From contig NZ_FNUJ01000006.1 in NCBI RefSeq assembly GCF_900107925.1, forward strand, positions 310,001 to 374,000: a stretch of DNA of 64,000 nucleotides, read 5' to 3'. Source of the stretch: Amycolatopsis pretoriensis. GTDB taxonomy: Bacteria; Actinomycetota; Actinomycetes; Mycobacteriales; Pseudonocardiaceae. Below, one piece after another: positions 8,878-16,304 of the stretch. Made by a program: the position numbers and the translations under genes. The notes under the pieces were generated by a model. That model had not been told where the DNA came from. It was given only the letters and a program-made list of their open reading frames with translations, and did no database searches. Every line of letters starts with the position of its first letter. Position 1 is the first letter of the stretch.

Positions 8878-9920
8878 TCAGCCGAACCGGTTGTCGCGGC
8901 GGGCCGCGACTGACCGGCGTGGTCTTGATCACCCTCGTCGTCCGCCGGTGCGGCGTCGCTGCGGATGTCGATCCGCCAGCCGGTCAGGCGGGCGGCGAGG
9001 CGGGCGTTCTGGCCCTCCTTGCCGATCGCCAGCGACAGCTGGAAGTCCGGCACCACGACGCGGGCGGTCTTCGCCCGCTCGTCCACGACTCGTACCGAAA
9101 CAACCTTCGCCGGCGACAGGGCATTCCCCACGAAGCGGGCCGGGTCCTCGGAGTAGTCGATGATGTCGATCTTCTCGCCGGCCAGCTCGCTCATCACGTT
9201 GCGCACGCGCGCGCCGACCGGGCCGATGCACGCGCCCTTGGCGTTGACGCCCGCCACGGTGGACTTGACCGCGATCTTCGTGCGGTGCCCCGGCTCGCGC
9301 GCGACGGCGGCGATCTCGACGGTCCCGTCGGCGATCTCCGGCACCTCGAGCGCGAAGAGCTTGCGCACCAGGTTCGGGTGCGACCGCGAGAGCGTGATCT
9401 GCGGGCCGCGGTTGCCGCGCGAGACGGTGACCACGTACGCCTTGATCCGGCTGCCGTGCTCGTAGGACTCCCCCGCCACCTGCTCGGCGGACGGCAGGAC
9501 GCCCTCGGTGTCGCCCACCTGGACCACGACCATGCCGCGGGCGTTGGCGCGGGCGTCGCGCTGGATCACCCCGGCGACGATCTCGCCCTCCTTGGTGGAG
9601 AACTCGCCGAAGGTCTTCTCGTGCTCGGCGTCGCGCAGCCGCTGCAGGATGACCTGGCGCGCGGTGGTGGCGGCGATCCGGCCGAAGCCCTCGGGGGTGT
9701 CGTCCCACTCCTCGTCGACCTGGCCGTCGTGGGTCAGCGTGTGCGCGAGCACGCGCACCAGGCCCGTCTTGCGGTCGATGTCGATGCGGGCGTGCGGCTG
9801 GTGGCCCTCGGTGTGCTTGTACGCGGTGAGCAAGGCCGTCTCGATGGCCTCGATCACCGTTTCGAAGGGGATGTCCTTGTCCCGTTCGATCGCCCGCAGC
9901 GCGGCGATGTCGACGTTCAC
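8874..9920 (-). CDS. nusA: Transcription elongation/termination factor NusA
   Basis: A 348-residue NusA of the shorter actinobacterial form. The N-terminal RNA-polymerase-binding domain (VNVDIAALRAIERDKDIPFE...) is followed by an S1 domain (about 110-190) and two KH domains (about 200-335; GPVGARVRNVMSELAGEKIDI and IGKEGQNARLAARLTGW). The acidic C-terminal repeats of E. coli NusA are absent, as is usual in actinobacteria. The GTG start at 9920 overlaps the rimP stop in GTGA and the stop overlaps ylxR in the same way, so three genes form a translationally coupled chain. Confidence 0.95.
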   Translation of the reverse strand: MNVDIAALRAIERDKDIPFETVIEAIETALLTAYKHTEGHQPHARIDIDRKTGLVRVLAHTLTHDGQVDEEWDDTPEGFGRIAATTARQVILQRLRDAEHEKTFGEFSTKEGEIVAGVIQRDARANARGMVVVQVGDTEGVLPSAEQVAGESYEHGSRIKAYVVTVSRGNRGPQITLSRSHPNLVRKLFALEVPEIADGTVEIAAVAREPGHRTKIAVKSTVAGVNAKGACIGPVGARVRNVMSELAGEKIDIIDYSEDPARFVGNALSPAKVVSVRVVDERAKTARVVVPDFQLSLAIGKEGQNARLAARLTGWRIDIRSDAAPADDEGDQDHAGQSRPAATTGSAE

Positions 9921-10450
9921 TTCGACCCCTTCTCCGTCTCGGCGGCCTTGATGCCGGACGCGTCGTCTTCGAGCAGTTTCAGGTCCTCGGCGGGCGGCTG
10001 CTTGAACTCGATCTCCACGACCGCCTTCGCCACGTCGGCGTAGCGGACGTCGCGGAGCTTGCCGCCTTCGAGGACGCGGGCGGTGTGTTCGCCCGCGTGA
10101 CCGACCCGGCCGACGAAGGCCGTGCCCTCGGCCGGGGTGACCTTCACCAGGCGGTACCGCGCGCGCCGCCAGTGCCGCGGCTGGGTGAGCGGGCGGTCGA
10201 GGCCCGGCGAGGTGACCTCCAGCGTGTACGCGCTCGCGAGCACGTGCTCGTTTTCGTCGAGCGCCGCCGAGACCTTGCGGCTGACCTCGGCCACTTCGTC
10301 CAGCCCGATCCCGTCGTCGGCGTCGACGACGACCTTGACCAGCTGCCGCCGGCCGGCCTGCTGCACCTCGAACGAGTCGAGGTCGAAACCCGCGGCGGTG
10401 ACGGCTTCGGCCACTATCGGCTGAAGCCGGCTGGCGAGTTCTCCTGGCAC
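9917..10450 (-). CDS. rimP: Ribosome maturation factor RimP
   Basis: A 177-residue RimP, needed for early 30S assembly. The N-terminal domain (LQPIVAEAVTAAGFDLDSFEV, LVKVVVDADDGIGLDEVAEVSRKVS in two conserved strands/helices) and the SPGLDRPL hallmark are present, followed by the Sm-like C-terminal domain. The acidic/lysine-rich tail (about 30 residues) is lineage-specific. It is the first gene of the minus-strand operon; the promoter should lie in the 121-bp gap to the divergent lipoprotein gene at 10572. Confidence 0.95.
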   Translation of the reverse strand: MPGELASRLQPIVAEAVTAAGFDLDSFEVQQAGRRQLVKVVVDADDGIGLDEVAEVSRKVSAALDENEHVLASAYTLEVTSPGLDRPLTQPRHWRRARYRLVKVTPAEGTAFVGRVGHAGEHTARVLEGGKLRDVRYADVAKAVVEIEFKQPPAEDLKLLEDDASGIKAAETEKGSK

Positions 10451-10571
10451 GTGGGGCTCTCCTTGTTTCGGGCTGGAGTTGCGCGGGTCGGTGGTGGACC
10501 AGCTTATCCGGTCCCCCGTTCCCTCCGCGCGAGCGGCGGGGCCGCCCCGGGGCCTGGCAGGATGGGCCGAC

Positions 10572-11501
10572 GTGACCGGAAGACCGACCGACCTGACCCG
10601 TCGTGCCGCCCTCCGCGCGGGGGCGCTGGCCGCGCTGGCCGTCCCCCTGGCCGCGTGCGGGCCCGGCTACGACGAGAGCCCCGACCCCCTGCAGCCCCTG
10701 CTGGCCGCCGCCGAGGCGGACGCCGCCGCCGCGCGGGCGCTGGCCAAGGGCGAGAACGCCGACGCCGCCGGCCAGCTCGCCGACGCGCGCGCGGCGCACG
10801 CGGCCGCGTTGAAGTCCGAAGTGGACCGGCTGAACCGGCCTCGGACCTCGTCCTCGGCGCCGCCCGCGCCCGCGGCGCTGGGCGAGATGAAGGAGCGGCT
10901 GGCGACCGCGCGCAAGCAGGCCGAGGACCTCGTCGGCGGGCTGCCGCGCTACCGGGCCGGCCTGGTCGCGGCGGTGGCCGCGGGCTGCGCGGCACTGCAG
11001 CGCACGGCCCCGGCGCTGGGTCCGGGCGAGGACGCGCCGGCCCCCGCGCCGGCCGCCGGGGCCGTGCCCGCGGAGGCGGTGGACCCGCTGCAGACCGCGC
11101 TCGCCGCCGAGCACGCCGCGGTGTGGGTGTACGGCCTGGTCAGCGCGTTCCTGCCGGGCGACTTCGGCGACGCCGAGAAGGCCGGCGCCGCGGAGCACGC
11201 GGTACGCCGTGACGTGCTGCAGACGATGCTGGCGGCGTCCGGGGCGACGCCGGTGGCGCCCGAAGCGGCGTACGTGCCGAAGAAGCCGGTGACGGACGCG
11301 ACGTCGGCGTCGCTGGTGGTCGCGACGGCCGAAGCCGACTGCGCGAACGCGTGGCTGGCGGTGGTGAACCACACCGACGACGCGGGCCTGCGCACGACGG
11401 CACTGCACGCGCTGGTCGCGGCTTCGCGCCGCGGCACCCCGTGGCGCTCCGAAGCGGGCGAGAAGCCCGCGGCGATCGCCATTCCGGGCCAGGCGAGCTG
11501 A
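10572..11501 (+). CDS. Ferritin-like DUF4439 lipoprotein
   Basis: A 309-residue exported protein. The N-terminus (TRRAALRAGALAALAVPLAAC) has paired arginines, a hydrophobic core and a lipobox, suggesting Tat-exported lipoprotein; I chose the GTG at 10572 because it puts this signal at the N-terminus, whereas the GTG at 10479 would bury it. The C-terminal ~140 residues match the ferritin-like DUF4439 domain (DPLQTALAAEHAAVWVYGL, EHAVRRDVLQTML), with glutamates and histidines in helices that could bind metal. Function unknown. DUF4439 genes are commonly found beside rimP in actinobacteria, as here, in divergent orientation. Confidence 0.75.
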   Translation: MTGRPTDLTRRAALRAGALAALAVPLAACGPGYDESPDPLQPLLAAAEADAAAARALAKGENADAAGQLADARAAHAAALKSEVDRLNRPRTSSSAPPAPAALGEMKERLATARKQAEDLVGGLPRYRAGLVAAVAAGCAALQRTAPALGPGEDAPAPAPAAGAVPAEAVDPLQTALAAEHAAVWVYGLVSAFLPGDFGDAEKAGAAEHAVRRDVLQTMLAASGATPVAPEAAYVPKKPVTDATSASLVVATAEADCANAWLAVVNHTDDAGLRTTALHALVAASRRGTPWRSEAGEKPAAIAIPGQAS

Positions 11502-11504
11502 GAC

Positions 11505-11555
11505 GACATGAACGACTCGTTCATGTCATCAGGCGACATGAACGAGTCGTTCATG
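11505..11555. repeat. Two tandem near-identical palindromes between convergent genes
   Basis: Two palindromes of the form CATGAACGA-N-TCGTTCATG sit at 11507-11525 and 11537-11555, separated by 11 bp. The first extends to 11-bp arms (11505-11527). The central base is C in the first and G in the second. They lie 3 bp after the stop of the DUF4439 gene and just before the end of a convergent gene, so they may act as a bidirectional terminator or as an intergenic repeat family of this genome. Confidence 0.75.
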
Positions 11556-11575
11556 ACATCGCCGCGGGCCGGAAC

Positions 11576-12250
11576 TCAGCCCTTGAGGTCGGCCGACAAG
11601 CGGAGGGCGTCGTCGGCGATCTTCTTGATCAGGGCCTTGTCCGTGTGCTTGTCGTAGAAGTCGGCGAGCACGATCGTCGTGTTCGTGCCCTCGACCTTCG
11701 ACGAATACGCCGAGTTCTTGCCGCTCAGGCTCGGGACGCCGGTGCCGGCGAACGTCTTGTCGCGGACCAGGTCCGTCACGTTGCCGGTGCCGTCCCGCTC
11801 GGTGAGGGACTTGAGCGCCTTCGCCTTCGACGAGTCCGGCATGCCCACCACGACCACCGACACCAGCGCCTTCGCGCCGCCCGTCTCCGTCGTGAACAGC
11901 GCGCGGGCCAGCGACTGGCACGGCGAGTCGTCGAAGAACTTCTGGGTGTCGCCGTAGGACTTGGCCGAGCAGTCGTTGACGCGGTCCGGCCCGGCGACCT
12001 TCGTGAACTGGTACTGCCCGGTGCTCTGGGCCGGCGGCTGCGCGACGGGCTCGTCCGGCGTCGAGTCGTGCCGGATCAGGTACCACAGCAGCCCGGCGAC
12101 GACGGCGATCGCGACCAGCCCGGCGCCGCGCAGCGCGAGGGCCTTGGTGTCCCTCGGCGGCGGGCCCGGGGCGGGCGGCCGCGGCTGCGGGGGCACCGCG
12201 CCGAGCGGAGCCGTGTCGGACGGGCCTGGGGTGAAATGCGCACCAACCAC
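11576..12250 (-). CDS. Single-pass membrane protein of unknown function
   Basis: A 224-residue protein from the GTG at 12250. Residues ~1-35 are Pro-rich and cytoplasmic; residues ~40-58 (LRGAGLVAIAVVAGLLWYLI) form one transmembrane helix; a ~25-residue Pro/Gln linker and a ~140-residue extracytoplasmic domain follow. Two cysteines near residues 94 and 111 could form a disulfide. Similar proteins of actinomycetes are annotated only as hypothetical. The start is uncertain because no strong ribosome site is seen; the gene begins 34 bp after the aminotransferase stop and may be co-transcribed with it. Confidence 0.6.
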   Translation of the reverse strand: MVGAHFTPGPSDTAPLGAVPPQPRPPAPGPPPRDTKALALRGAGLVAIAVVAGLLWYLIRHDSTPDEPVAQPPAQSTGQYQFTKVAGPDRVNDCSAKSYGDTQKFFDDSPCQSLARALFTTETGGAKALVSVVVVGMPDSSKAKALKSLTERDGTGNVTDLVRDKTFAGTGVPSLSGKNSAYSSKVEGTNTTIVLADFYDKHTDKALIKKIADDALRLSADLKG

Positions 12251-12284
12251 GGGGCCATACGGTAGTTCACCGCCCCGGCGGCGT

Positions 12285-13298
12285 TCACTCGAATGCGTGC
12301 AAGACGCGTTCGACGTCGTCAGCGGTGTTGTAGAGGTGGAAGCCGACGCGCACCCGGCCGCCGCGGACGCTCGAGACGATCCCCGCCGCCGCGACCCGCT
12401 CCGGATCGGCGTCGAGCGAGACGATCGCGGAGCCGCGCGGCGGCAGGCCGAGCTTCTCCAGCAGCAGGTCGGCGAGGCCGGTGTTGTGCGCCGCGACCTG
12501 CGTGAGGTCGAGCCCGCCGAGGTAATCCAGCGCGGCCGCCGCGCCGACCTGGGCGAGCCAGACCGGCGAGAGGTCGAACGCGCGGGCGTCGCCGGCCAGG
12601 CGCAGCGGGAGGCCGTAGACTGTGGTCCACGGGTCCTCCCCCGCATACCAGTTCGCCGCGACCGCCCGGGTGCGCTCGTGGGCGTCCGGCCGCACGTACA
12701 GCCAGGCGCAGCCGCGCGGCGAGAGCAGCCACTTGTAGCCCGCCGCGACCACCCAGTCCGCCCAGGCGACGTCCAGGGGGAGCCAGCCGGCGGCCTGGGT
12801 CGCGTCGAGCAGCACCGCCGCCCCGGCGGCTTCGGCGGCGGCCCGCAGCGCCGGGAGGTCGGCGATCCGGCCGTCGGCGGACTGGACGACGCTCACCGCG
12901 ACGACGTCGTGGCCCTCGACCCGCTCCGGCAGCGCCTCGAGCGGCACCTCGGTCATCGTGACGCCGGGGTTGGCCGCGAAGGGGAACGTCACGCTGGTGA
13001 AGTCCCCTTCGGCGGCGAGCACGCGGGTGCCGGCGGGCAACGCGGCCGCGACGTTGGCGACCAGCTGCGAGGCCGACGCGCCGATCGCGACCCGCCCGGG
13101 TTCGACGCCGAGCAGGCGGGCGAACCCGGCCCGCGACCGGTCGACGTACGGGTCGAACTCCCCCGGCCGCGTCGCGCCGGTGCGCCACCGTTCGACGGAC
13201 TCGGCGACCGCCACCGCCACCGGGGCCGGCGGGATGCCGACGCTGGGCGTGTTCAGGTAGCCGGGCGGGACGGCGAAGTCGGTTCCGAAGGCGCGCAT
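12285..13298 (-). CDS. Class V PLP-dependent aminotransferase
   Basis: A 337-residue fold-type I PLP enzyme of the class V group, which includes isopenicillin-N epimerase-like and cysteine-desulfurase-like enzymes. VLLDATQAAGWLPLDVAW carries the conserved Asp that pairs with the PLP pyridine nitrogen, and VAAGYKWLLSPRG holds the Schiff-base lysine. The phosphate-binding Ser/Thr region is AIGASASQLVANVAAAL. The substrate cannot be told. It lies downstream of the PEP-mutase-like gene on the same strand with a 40-bp gap. Confidence 0.8.
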   Translation of the reverse strand: MRAFGTDFAVPPGYLNTPSVGIPPAPVAVAVAESVERWRTGATRPGEFDPYVDRSRAGFARLLGVEPGRVAIGASASQLVANVAAALPAGTRVLAAEGDFTSVTFPFAANPGVTMTEVPLEALPERVEGHDVVAVSVVQSADGRIADLPALRAAAEAAGAAVLLDATQAAGWLPLDVAWADWVVAAGYKWLLSPRGCAWLYVRPDAHERTRAVAANWYAGEDPWTTVYGLPLRLAGDARAFDLSPVWLAQVGAAAALDYLGGLDLTQVAAHNTGLADLLLEKLGLPPRGSAIVSLDADPERVAAAGIVSSVRGGRVRVGFHLYNTADDVERVLHAFE

Positions 13299-13338
13299 GC
13301 CGTCGAGCCAAGCAGATCCGCGCGGGACGGTTCACCCC

Positions 13339-14085
13339 TTACAGCAGCGCGACGACGTCGGCGTAGCTCGGCGGGTTCAGCGGCAGGTCCCGGCCGTCGC
13401 GGATCGCCGTCGCCGTGTCGGCCGCGGCCTGCAGGGCCATGCGGTACGGGAGCGAGCCGAGGCTGACCCGCGCGACGCCCAGTTCCGCCAGGCCCGTGAA
13501 GGTGACTTTGCCGGGGACGAACAGCAGGTTGAGCGGGAGGCCGAGGCCGACGATCTTCTCGACGTCCGCCGGGGCGGCCAGGCCGGGGACGAAGATGCCG
13601 TCCGCTCCGGCGTCCGCGTAGGCCTTCGCCCGCTTTTCGGCTTCTTCGACGGAGTGGTCGCCGGCCCAGTGGGTGTCGGTGCGGGCATTGAGGAAGAGGT
13701 CCGGCACGCGGGCTTTGACGGCCTTGATCAGGGAGACTTGGTGCTCGAACGGGCCGAGCGCGTCTTCGAGGTTGACGCCGACCGCGCCGGCCTCGGCGAG
13801 TTCCGCGGCCAGGTCGGCGACGGCGGCGGGGTCGGCGCTGAAGCCGTCGGCGATGTCGACGCTGACGAGGACGTCCAGCCGGGCCAGGCGTTTCGCGAGG
13901 GCGACGGTGGCGTCCCGCGTCGAGGGGGCGCCGTCGGGTTCGCCGGTGGCCGCGGAGACGCCGAGGCTGGTGGTGCCGAGGGCGCGGAAGCCCTGCGCGG
14001 CAAGGAAAGCGCCGACGCCGAACTCCCAGGCGTTGGGCAGCAGGAGCGGGGAGCCGGGGATGTGGAGCGCGCGGAATTCGTCCAT
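13339..14085 (-). CDS. Isocitrate lyase/PEP mutase superfamily enzyme
   Basis: A 248-residue TIM-barrel protein of the ICL/PEPM family. LLPNAWEFGVGAFLAAQGFRALGTTS is the typical N-terminal strand and substrate loop; VDIADGFSADP corresponds to the DxDxGxG metal-binding stretch in a variant form (D-I-A-D-G-F); GVNLEDA provides the second acidic group and LNARTD the conserved arginine motif. Relatives include 2-methylisocitrate lyase, phosphonomutase and oxaloacetate hydrolase; this short form is usually annotated only as isocitrate lyase/phosphoenolpyruvate mutase family. No phosphonate genes are nearby, so a phosphonate role is not supported. Confidence 0.8.
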   Translation of the reverse strand: MDEFRALHIPGSPLLLPNAWEFGVGAFLAAQGFRALGTTSLGVSAATGEPDGAPSTRDATVALAKRLARLDVLVSVDIADGFSADPAAVADLAAELAEAGAVGVNLEDALGPFEHQVSLIKAVKARVPDLFLNARTDTHWAGDHSVEEAEKRAKAYADAGADGIFVPGLAAPADVEKIVGLGLPLNLLFVPGKVTFTGLAELGVARVSLGSLPYRMALQAAADTATAIRDGRDLPLNPPSYADVVALL

Positions 14086-14127
14086 GGCGTCAAACTTAGG
14101 AGCGGGGCGCTTCGGCGAGCACCGAAC

Positions 14128-14511
14128 TCACGCCGACGCGGGGGTGTGCTCCGCGTCGTAGGCGTCGCGGGCTTCCTGCACCGACGTCATGTGCCGGCGG
14201 GCCCAGCGGTCCAGCATGTCCAGGGGCTCGGACAGGTTCCGCCCCAGCGCCGTCAGCTCGTACTCCACCTTCGGCGGGATCACCGCGTACGCCGTGCGGG
14301 TCAGGATCCCGTCGCGGACCAAGCTGCGCAGCGTCTGCGTCAGGACCTTCTGGGAAATCCCGTCGACCCGGTGGCCGATCTCGGTGAACCGCAGCGGGCC
14401 GTCCTTCAGCGCGCCGACGATCAGCACCGTCCACTGGTCGCCGATGCGGTCGAGCAGCTGGCGGGTCGGGCAGTTGCGGTCGTACGGGTCCGGCCCCACG
14501 GCGCACCTCAC
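14128..14511 (-). CDS. HxlR-family transcriptional regulator
   Basis: A 127-residue winged-helix regulator with GTG start. The signature is NCPTRQLLDRIGDQWTVLIV at the N-terminus with a conserved cysteine, then the winged helix FTEIGHRVDGISQKVLTQTLRSL and the Y-E-L-T wing. HxlR proteins sense formaldehyde, quinones or redox signals through the cysteine in several cases. It is 42 bp upstream of the PEP-mutase-like gene on the same strand and may control it. Effector unknown. Confidence 0.88.
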   Translation of the reverse strand: MRCAVGPDPYDRNCPTRQLLDRIGDQWTVLIVGALKDGPLRFTEIGHRVDGISQKVLTQTLRSLVRDGILTRTAYAVIPPKVEYELTALGRNLSEPLDMLDRWARRHMTSVQEARDAYDAEHTPASA

Positions 14512-14536
14512 TTTCCCCGGGAGAGTAACACGCCGT

Positions 14537-15166
14537 TCAGACAGTGGCCATCAGCGTCGTGAACAGCAGGCGCAGGTGGCGGCGGGCGCGCTCCCAGCGG
14601 GCTTCCAGCTCTTCCTGGTCCCGCGTCGCCCAGCTCGCGATGAGGATGCCGCGCACGACGTCCATCGCCGTGTAGACCGCGTGCAGGAACTCGTGGTGCT
14701 CCGCGTGCTCCGGCAGCAGGGCCTTGCCGAACTCGACGAGGCCGGCCGCCGCGATCGGCTCGACCGCCGCCATCTGGCCGCGCAGCTCGGGGTCGGTGCG
14801 GGACGCGACCCACAGCTCGACCGTCGCCGAGAACACCGGCCCCTGGTGCATCTCCCACATCAGCTGCAACGCGTCGCCGACCGGGTCACCGGCCGCGCGG
14901 AGCCGGTCGAGCTCGGCCATCGCGACCTCGGTGCGCTTTTGCGCGAGGTGCCGGACCGCCGAGGTCACCAGGTCGGCCTTCGTCGGGAAGTGGTGCACCT
15001 GCGCGCCGCGCGTGACGCCGGCGCGGTCGGCCACCCGGGTCGTCGTCGTGCCCGCGTAGCCGTACTCGACGAGGCAGTCGATCGTCGCGTCGAGCAGCCG
15101 GACGCGCATCGCCGCGCTGCGTTCCTCCTGGGTGCGGCCGGTCGTTCCCCGTCGTGGCGCTGACAT
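14537..15166 (-). CDS. TetR-family transcriptional regulator
   Basis: A 209-residue TetR regulator. The DNA-binding domain (residues ~18-65: RLLDATIDCLVEYGYAGTTTTRVADRAGVTRGAQVHHFPTK, in part) has the GAQVHHFPTK recognition helix typical of the subgroup annotated TetR/AcrR. A C-terminal helical domain of about 130 residues is present, ending with RRHLRLLFTTLM. It is 9 bp downstream of the SRPBCC gene on the same strand, so it is likely in that transcript. Ligand not predictable. Confidence 0.85.
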   Translation of the reverse strand: MSAPRRGTTGRTQEERSAAMRVRLLDATIDCLVEYGYAGTTTTRVADRAGVTRGAQVHHFPTKADLVTSAVRHLAQKRTEVAMAELDRLRAAGDPVGDALQLMWEMHQGPVFSATVELWVASRTDPELRGQMAAVEPIAAAGLVEFGKALLPEHAEHHEFLHAVYTAMDVVRGILIASWATRDQEELEARWERARRHLRLLFTTLMATV

Positions 15167-15175
15167 GCGCCCACT

Positions 15176-15610
15176 TTATGGGGCCACCGGCGCCGCCTCG
15201 GCCAGCCCCGCCACGACCCGCCCGATGAACCGGGCGAGGAACCGGCGGTAGAACCAGCCGGTGCCGGGGACCTTGGCCGTGAAGGACGAGTGCCAGTGGA
15301 TCTCCGTGCCGCCGTCGACCGGCGCGAGGTCGACGTAGGCGACGTAGTCCCGCAGCGGCAGGCCGTGGTCGAGCGCGTAGCCGAACCGGCGGCCGGGCTC
15401 GAGCGCGACGACCTCTTCGTACGAGCGGATGCCGCCGGTCCGGAACAGCCGCAGCGCGCCGAGTCCCTCCGGCTCGTCCACGCCCGCGCGGACCAGCTCG
15501 AACGACCCCAGCGGCGACCAGCGCGGCCAGCTCGCGCCGTCGCGCAGCAGCGCGTACACGGTGTCGGCGTCCGCGGCCGTCACCCGGCGGACCGATATTC
15601 TCTGTACCAT
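15176..15610 (-). CDS. SRPBCC (polyketide cyclase/dehydrase-like) protein
   Basis: A 144-residue START-like protein from the ATG at 15610. The N-terminal pattern VRRVTAADADTVYALLRDGASWPRWSP and the C-terminal helix FLARFIGRVVAGLAEAA bracket a helix-grip hydrophobic pocket typical of the polyketide cyclase 2 group. Function of such single-domain proteins is usually unknown. It is divergent from the TetR gene at 15634, only 23 bp away, and the start codon lies inside one of two operator-like palindromes, so the TetR protein should repress this gene. Confidence 0.75.
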   Translation of the reverse strand: MVQRISVRRVTAADADTVYALLRDGASWPRWSPLGSFELVRAGVDEPEGLGALRLFRTGGIRSYEEVVALEPGRRFGYALDHGLPLRDYVAYVDLAPVDGGTEIHWHSSFTAKVPGTGWFYRRFLARFIGRVVAGLAEAAPVAP

Positions 15611-15633
15611 TTGGTACGTGTACCATTTGGTAC
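15604..15633. promoter_or_regulatory. Twin TetR operator palindromes in divergent promoter
   Basis: Two identical 14-bp sequences GTACCATTTGGTAC (GTACCA-TT-TGGTAC) stand at 15604-15617 and 15620-15633, 16 bp apart start to start. The second ends at the base before the ATG of the rightward TetR gene; the first contains the ATG of the leftward SRPBCC gene. Their symmetry, repetition and place between divergent genes make them the probable binding sites of the TetR protein encoded at 15634. Confidence 0.8.
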
Positions 15634-16167
15634 ATGATCGACGCAAGCCCGCGCGCGAAGCTCCTCGACGCGGCGATCGACCGCATCGCCCACCACGGCG
15701 GCGCCGGGCAGAGCCTGCGGGCCCTGGCCGCCGACCTCGGCACGAGCCACCGCATGCTGATCTACCACTTCGGGTCGAAGGAAGGCCTGCTCACGGCGGT
15801 GGCGCGAGAGGTCGAGGCCCGGCAGCGCGCGGCACTCGCCGACCTGGACCCGGCGGACTTCTGGCGCCGCCTCACCGACGACGACCTGCGCGCGAACGAG
15901 AAGCTCTTCTTCCAGCTGTACGGCCAGGCCTTGGGCGGCACGCCGGGAACCGCCGAGTTCCTGGACGGCGTCATCGACGACTGGCTCGGCCCGGTCGAGG
16001 CACTGCTGGCCGAGCGCGGAGTCCCCGCAGCCGACCGGCCCGCCCACGCCCGGCTCGGTCTGGCGGTGACCCGCGGGCTGCTCCTGGACCTCGTCACGAC
16101 CGGCGACCGCGACGCCGTGAACGCGGCGATGGCGCGGTTCCTGGAGATGTACGAGAACAGCGCCTGA
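15634..16167 (+). CDS. TetR-family transcriptional regulator (divergent, autoregulated)
   Basis: A 177-residue TetR regulator. The HTH is at residues ~7-50 (KLLDAAIDRIAHHGGAG...LAADLGTSHRMLIYHFGSKEGLL), with the recognition helix SHRMLIYHFGS. The ATG at 15634 follows directly on an operator palindrome with no room for a ribosome site, so the mRNA is probably leaderless or very short. It likely represses itself and the divergent SRPBCC gene. The final residues (ARFLEMYENSA) have a degenerate copy about 120 bp downstream. Confidence 0.88.
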   Translation: MIDASPRAKLLDAAIDRIAHHGGAGQSLRALAADLGTSHRMLIYHFGSKEGLLTAVAREVEARQRAALADLDPADFWRRLTDDDLRANEKLFFQLYGQALGGTPGTAEFLDGVIDDWLGPVEALLAERGVPAADRPAHARLGLAVTRGLLLDLVTTGDRDAVNAAMARFLEMYENSA

Positions 16168-16258
16168 CACGACGAAGCGAGCCAACGAGCACCCAGACCC
16201 CCCGCACCCCGATCCGAAGCCAGAACACGGCCGGCGGCGCCGGAGAACCCCGGCCCTC

Positions 16259-16294
16259 ACGCGGTTCCTGGCGATGTACGAGCGGAACACGTGA
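16259..16294 (+). pseudogene. Degenerate remnant of a TetR-gene 3' end
   Basis: The sequence reads in one frame as TRFLAMYERNT followed by a stop, closely resembling the last residues of the TetR gene that ends at 16167 (ARFLEMYENSA-stop). The nucleotide match is clear over GCGGTTCCTGG-GATGTACGAG. No coding sequence precedes it that continues the family, so it looks like the leftover of a partial tandem duplication or of a lost paralogue. Confidence 0.4.
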
Positions 16295-16304
16295 TACTGG
16301 CGCG

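Noticed and set aside
13339..14085. Phosphonate biosynthesis via PEP mutase
   Set aside because: The sequence is the generic ICL/PEPM type and no phosphonopyruvate decarboxylase or other phosphonate gene is nearby.
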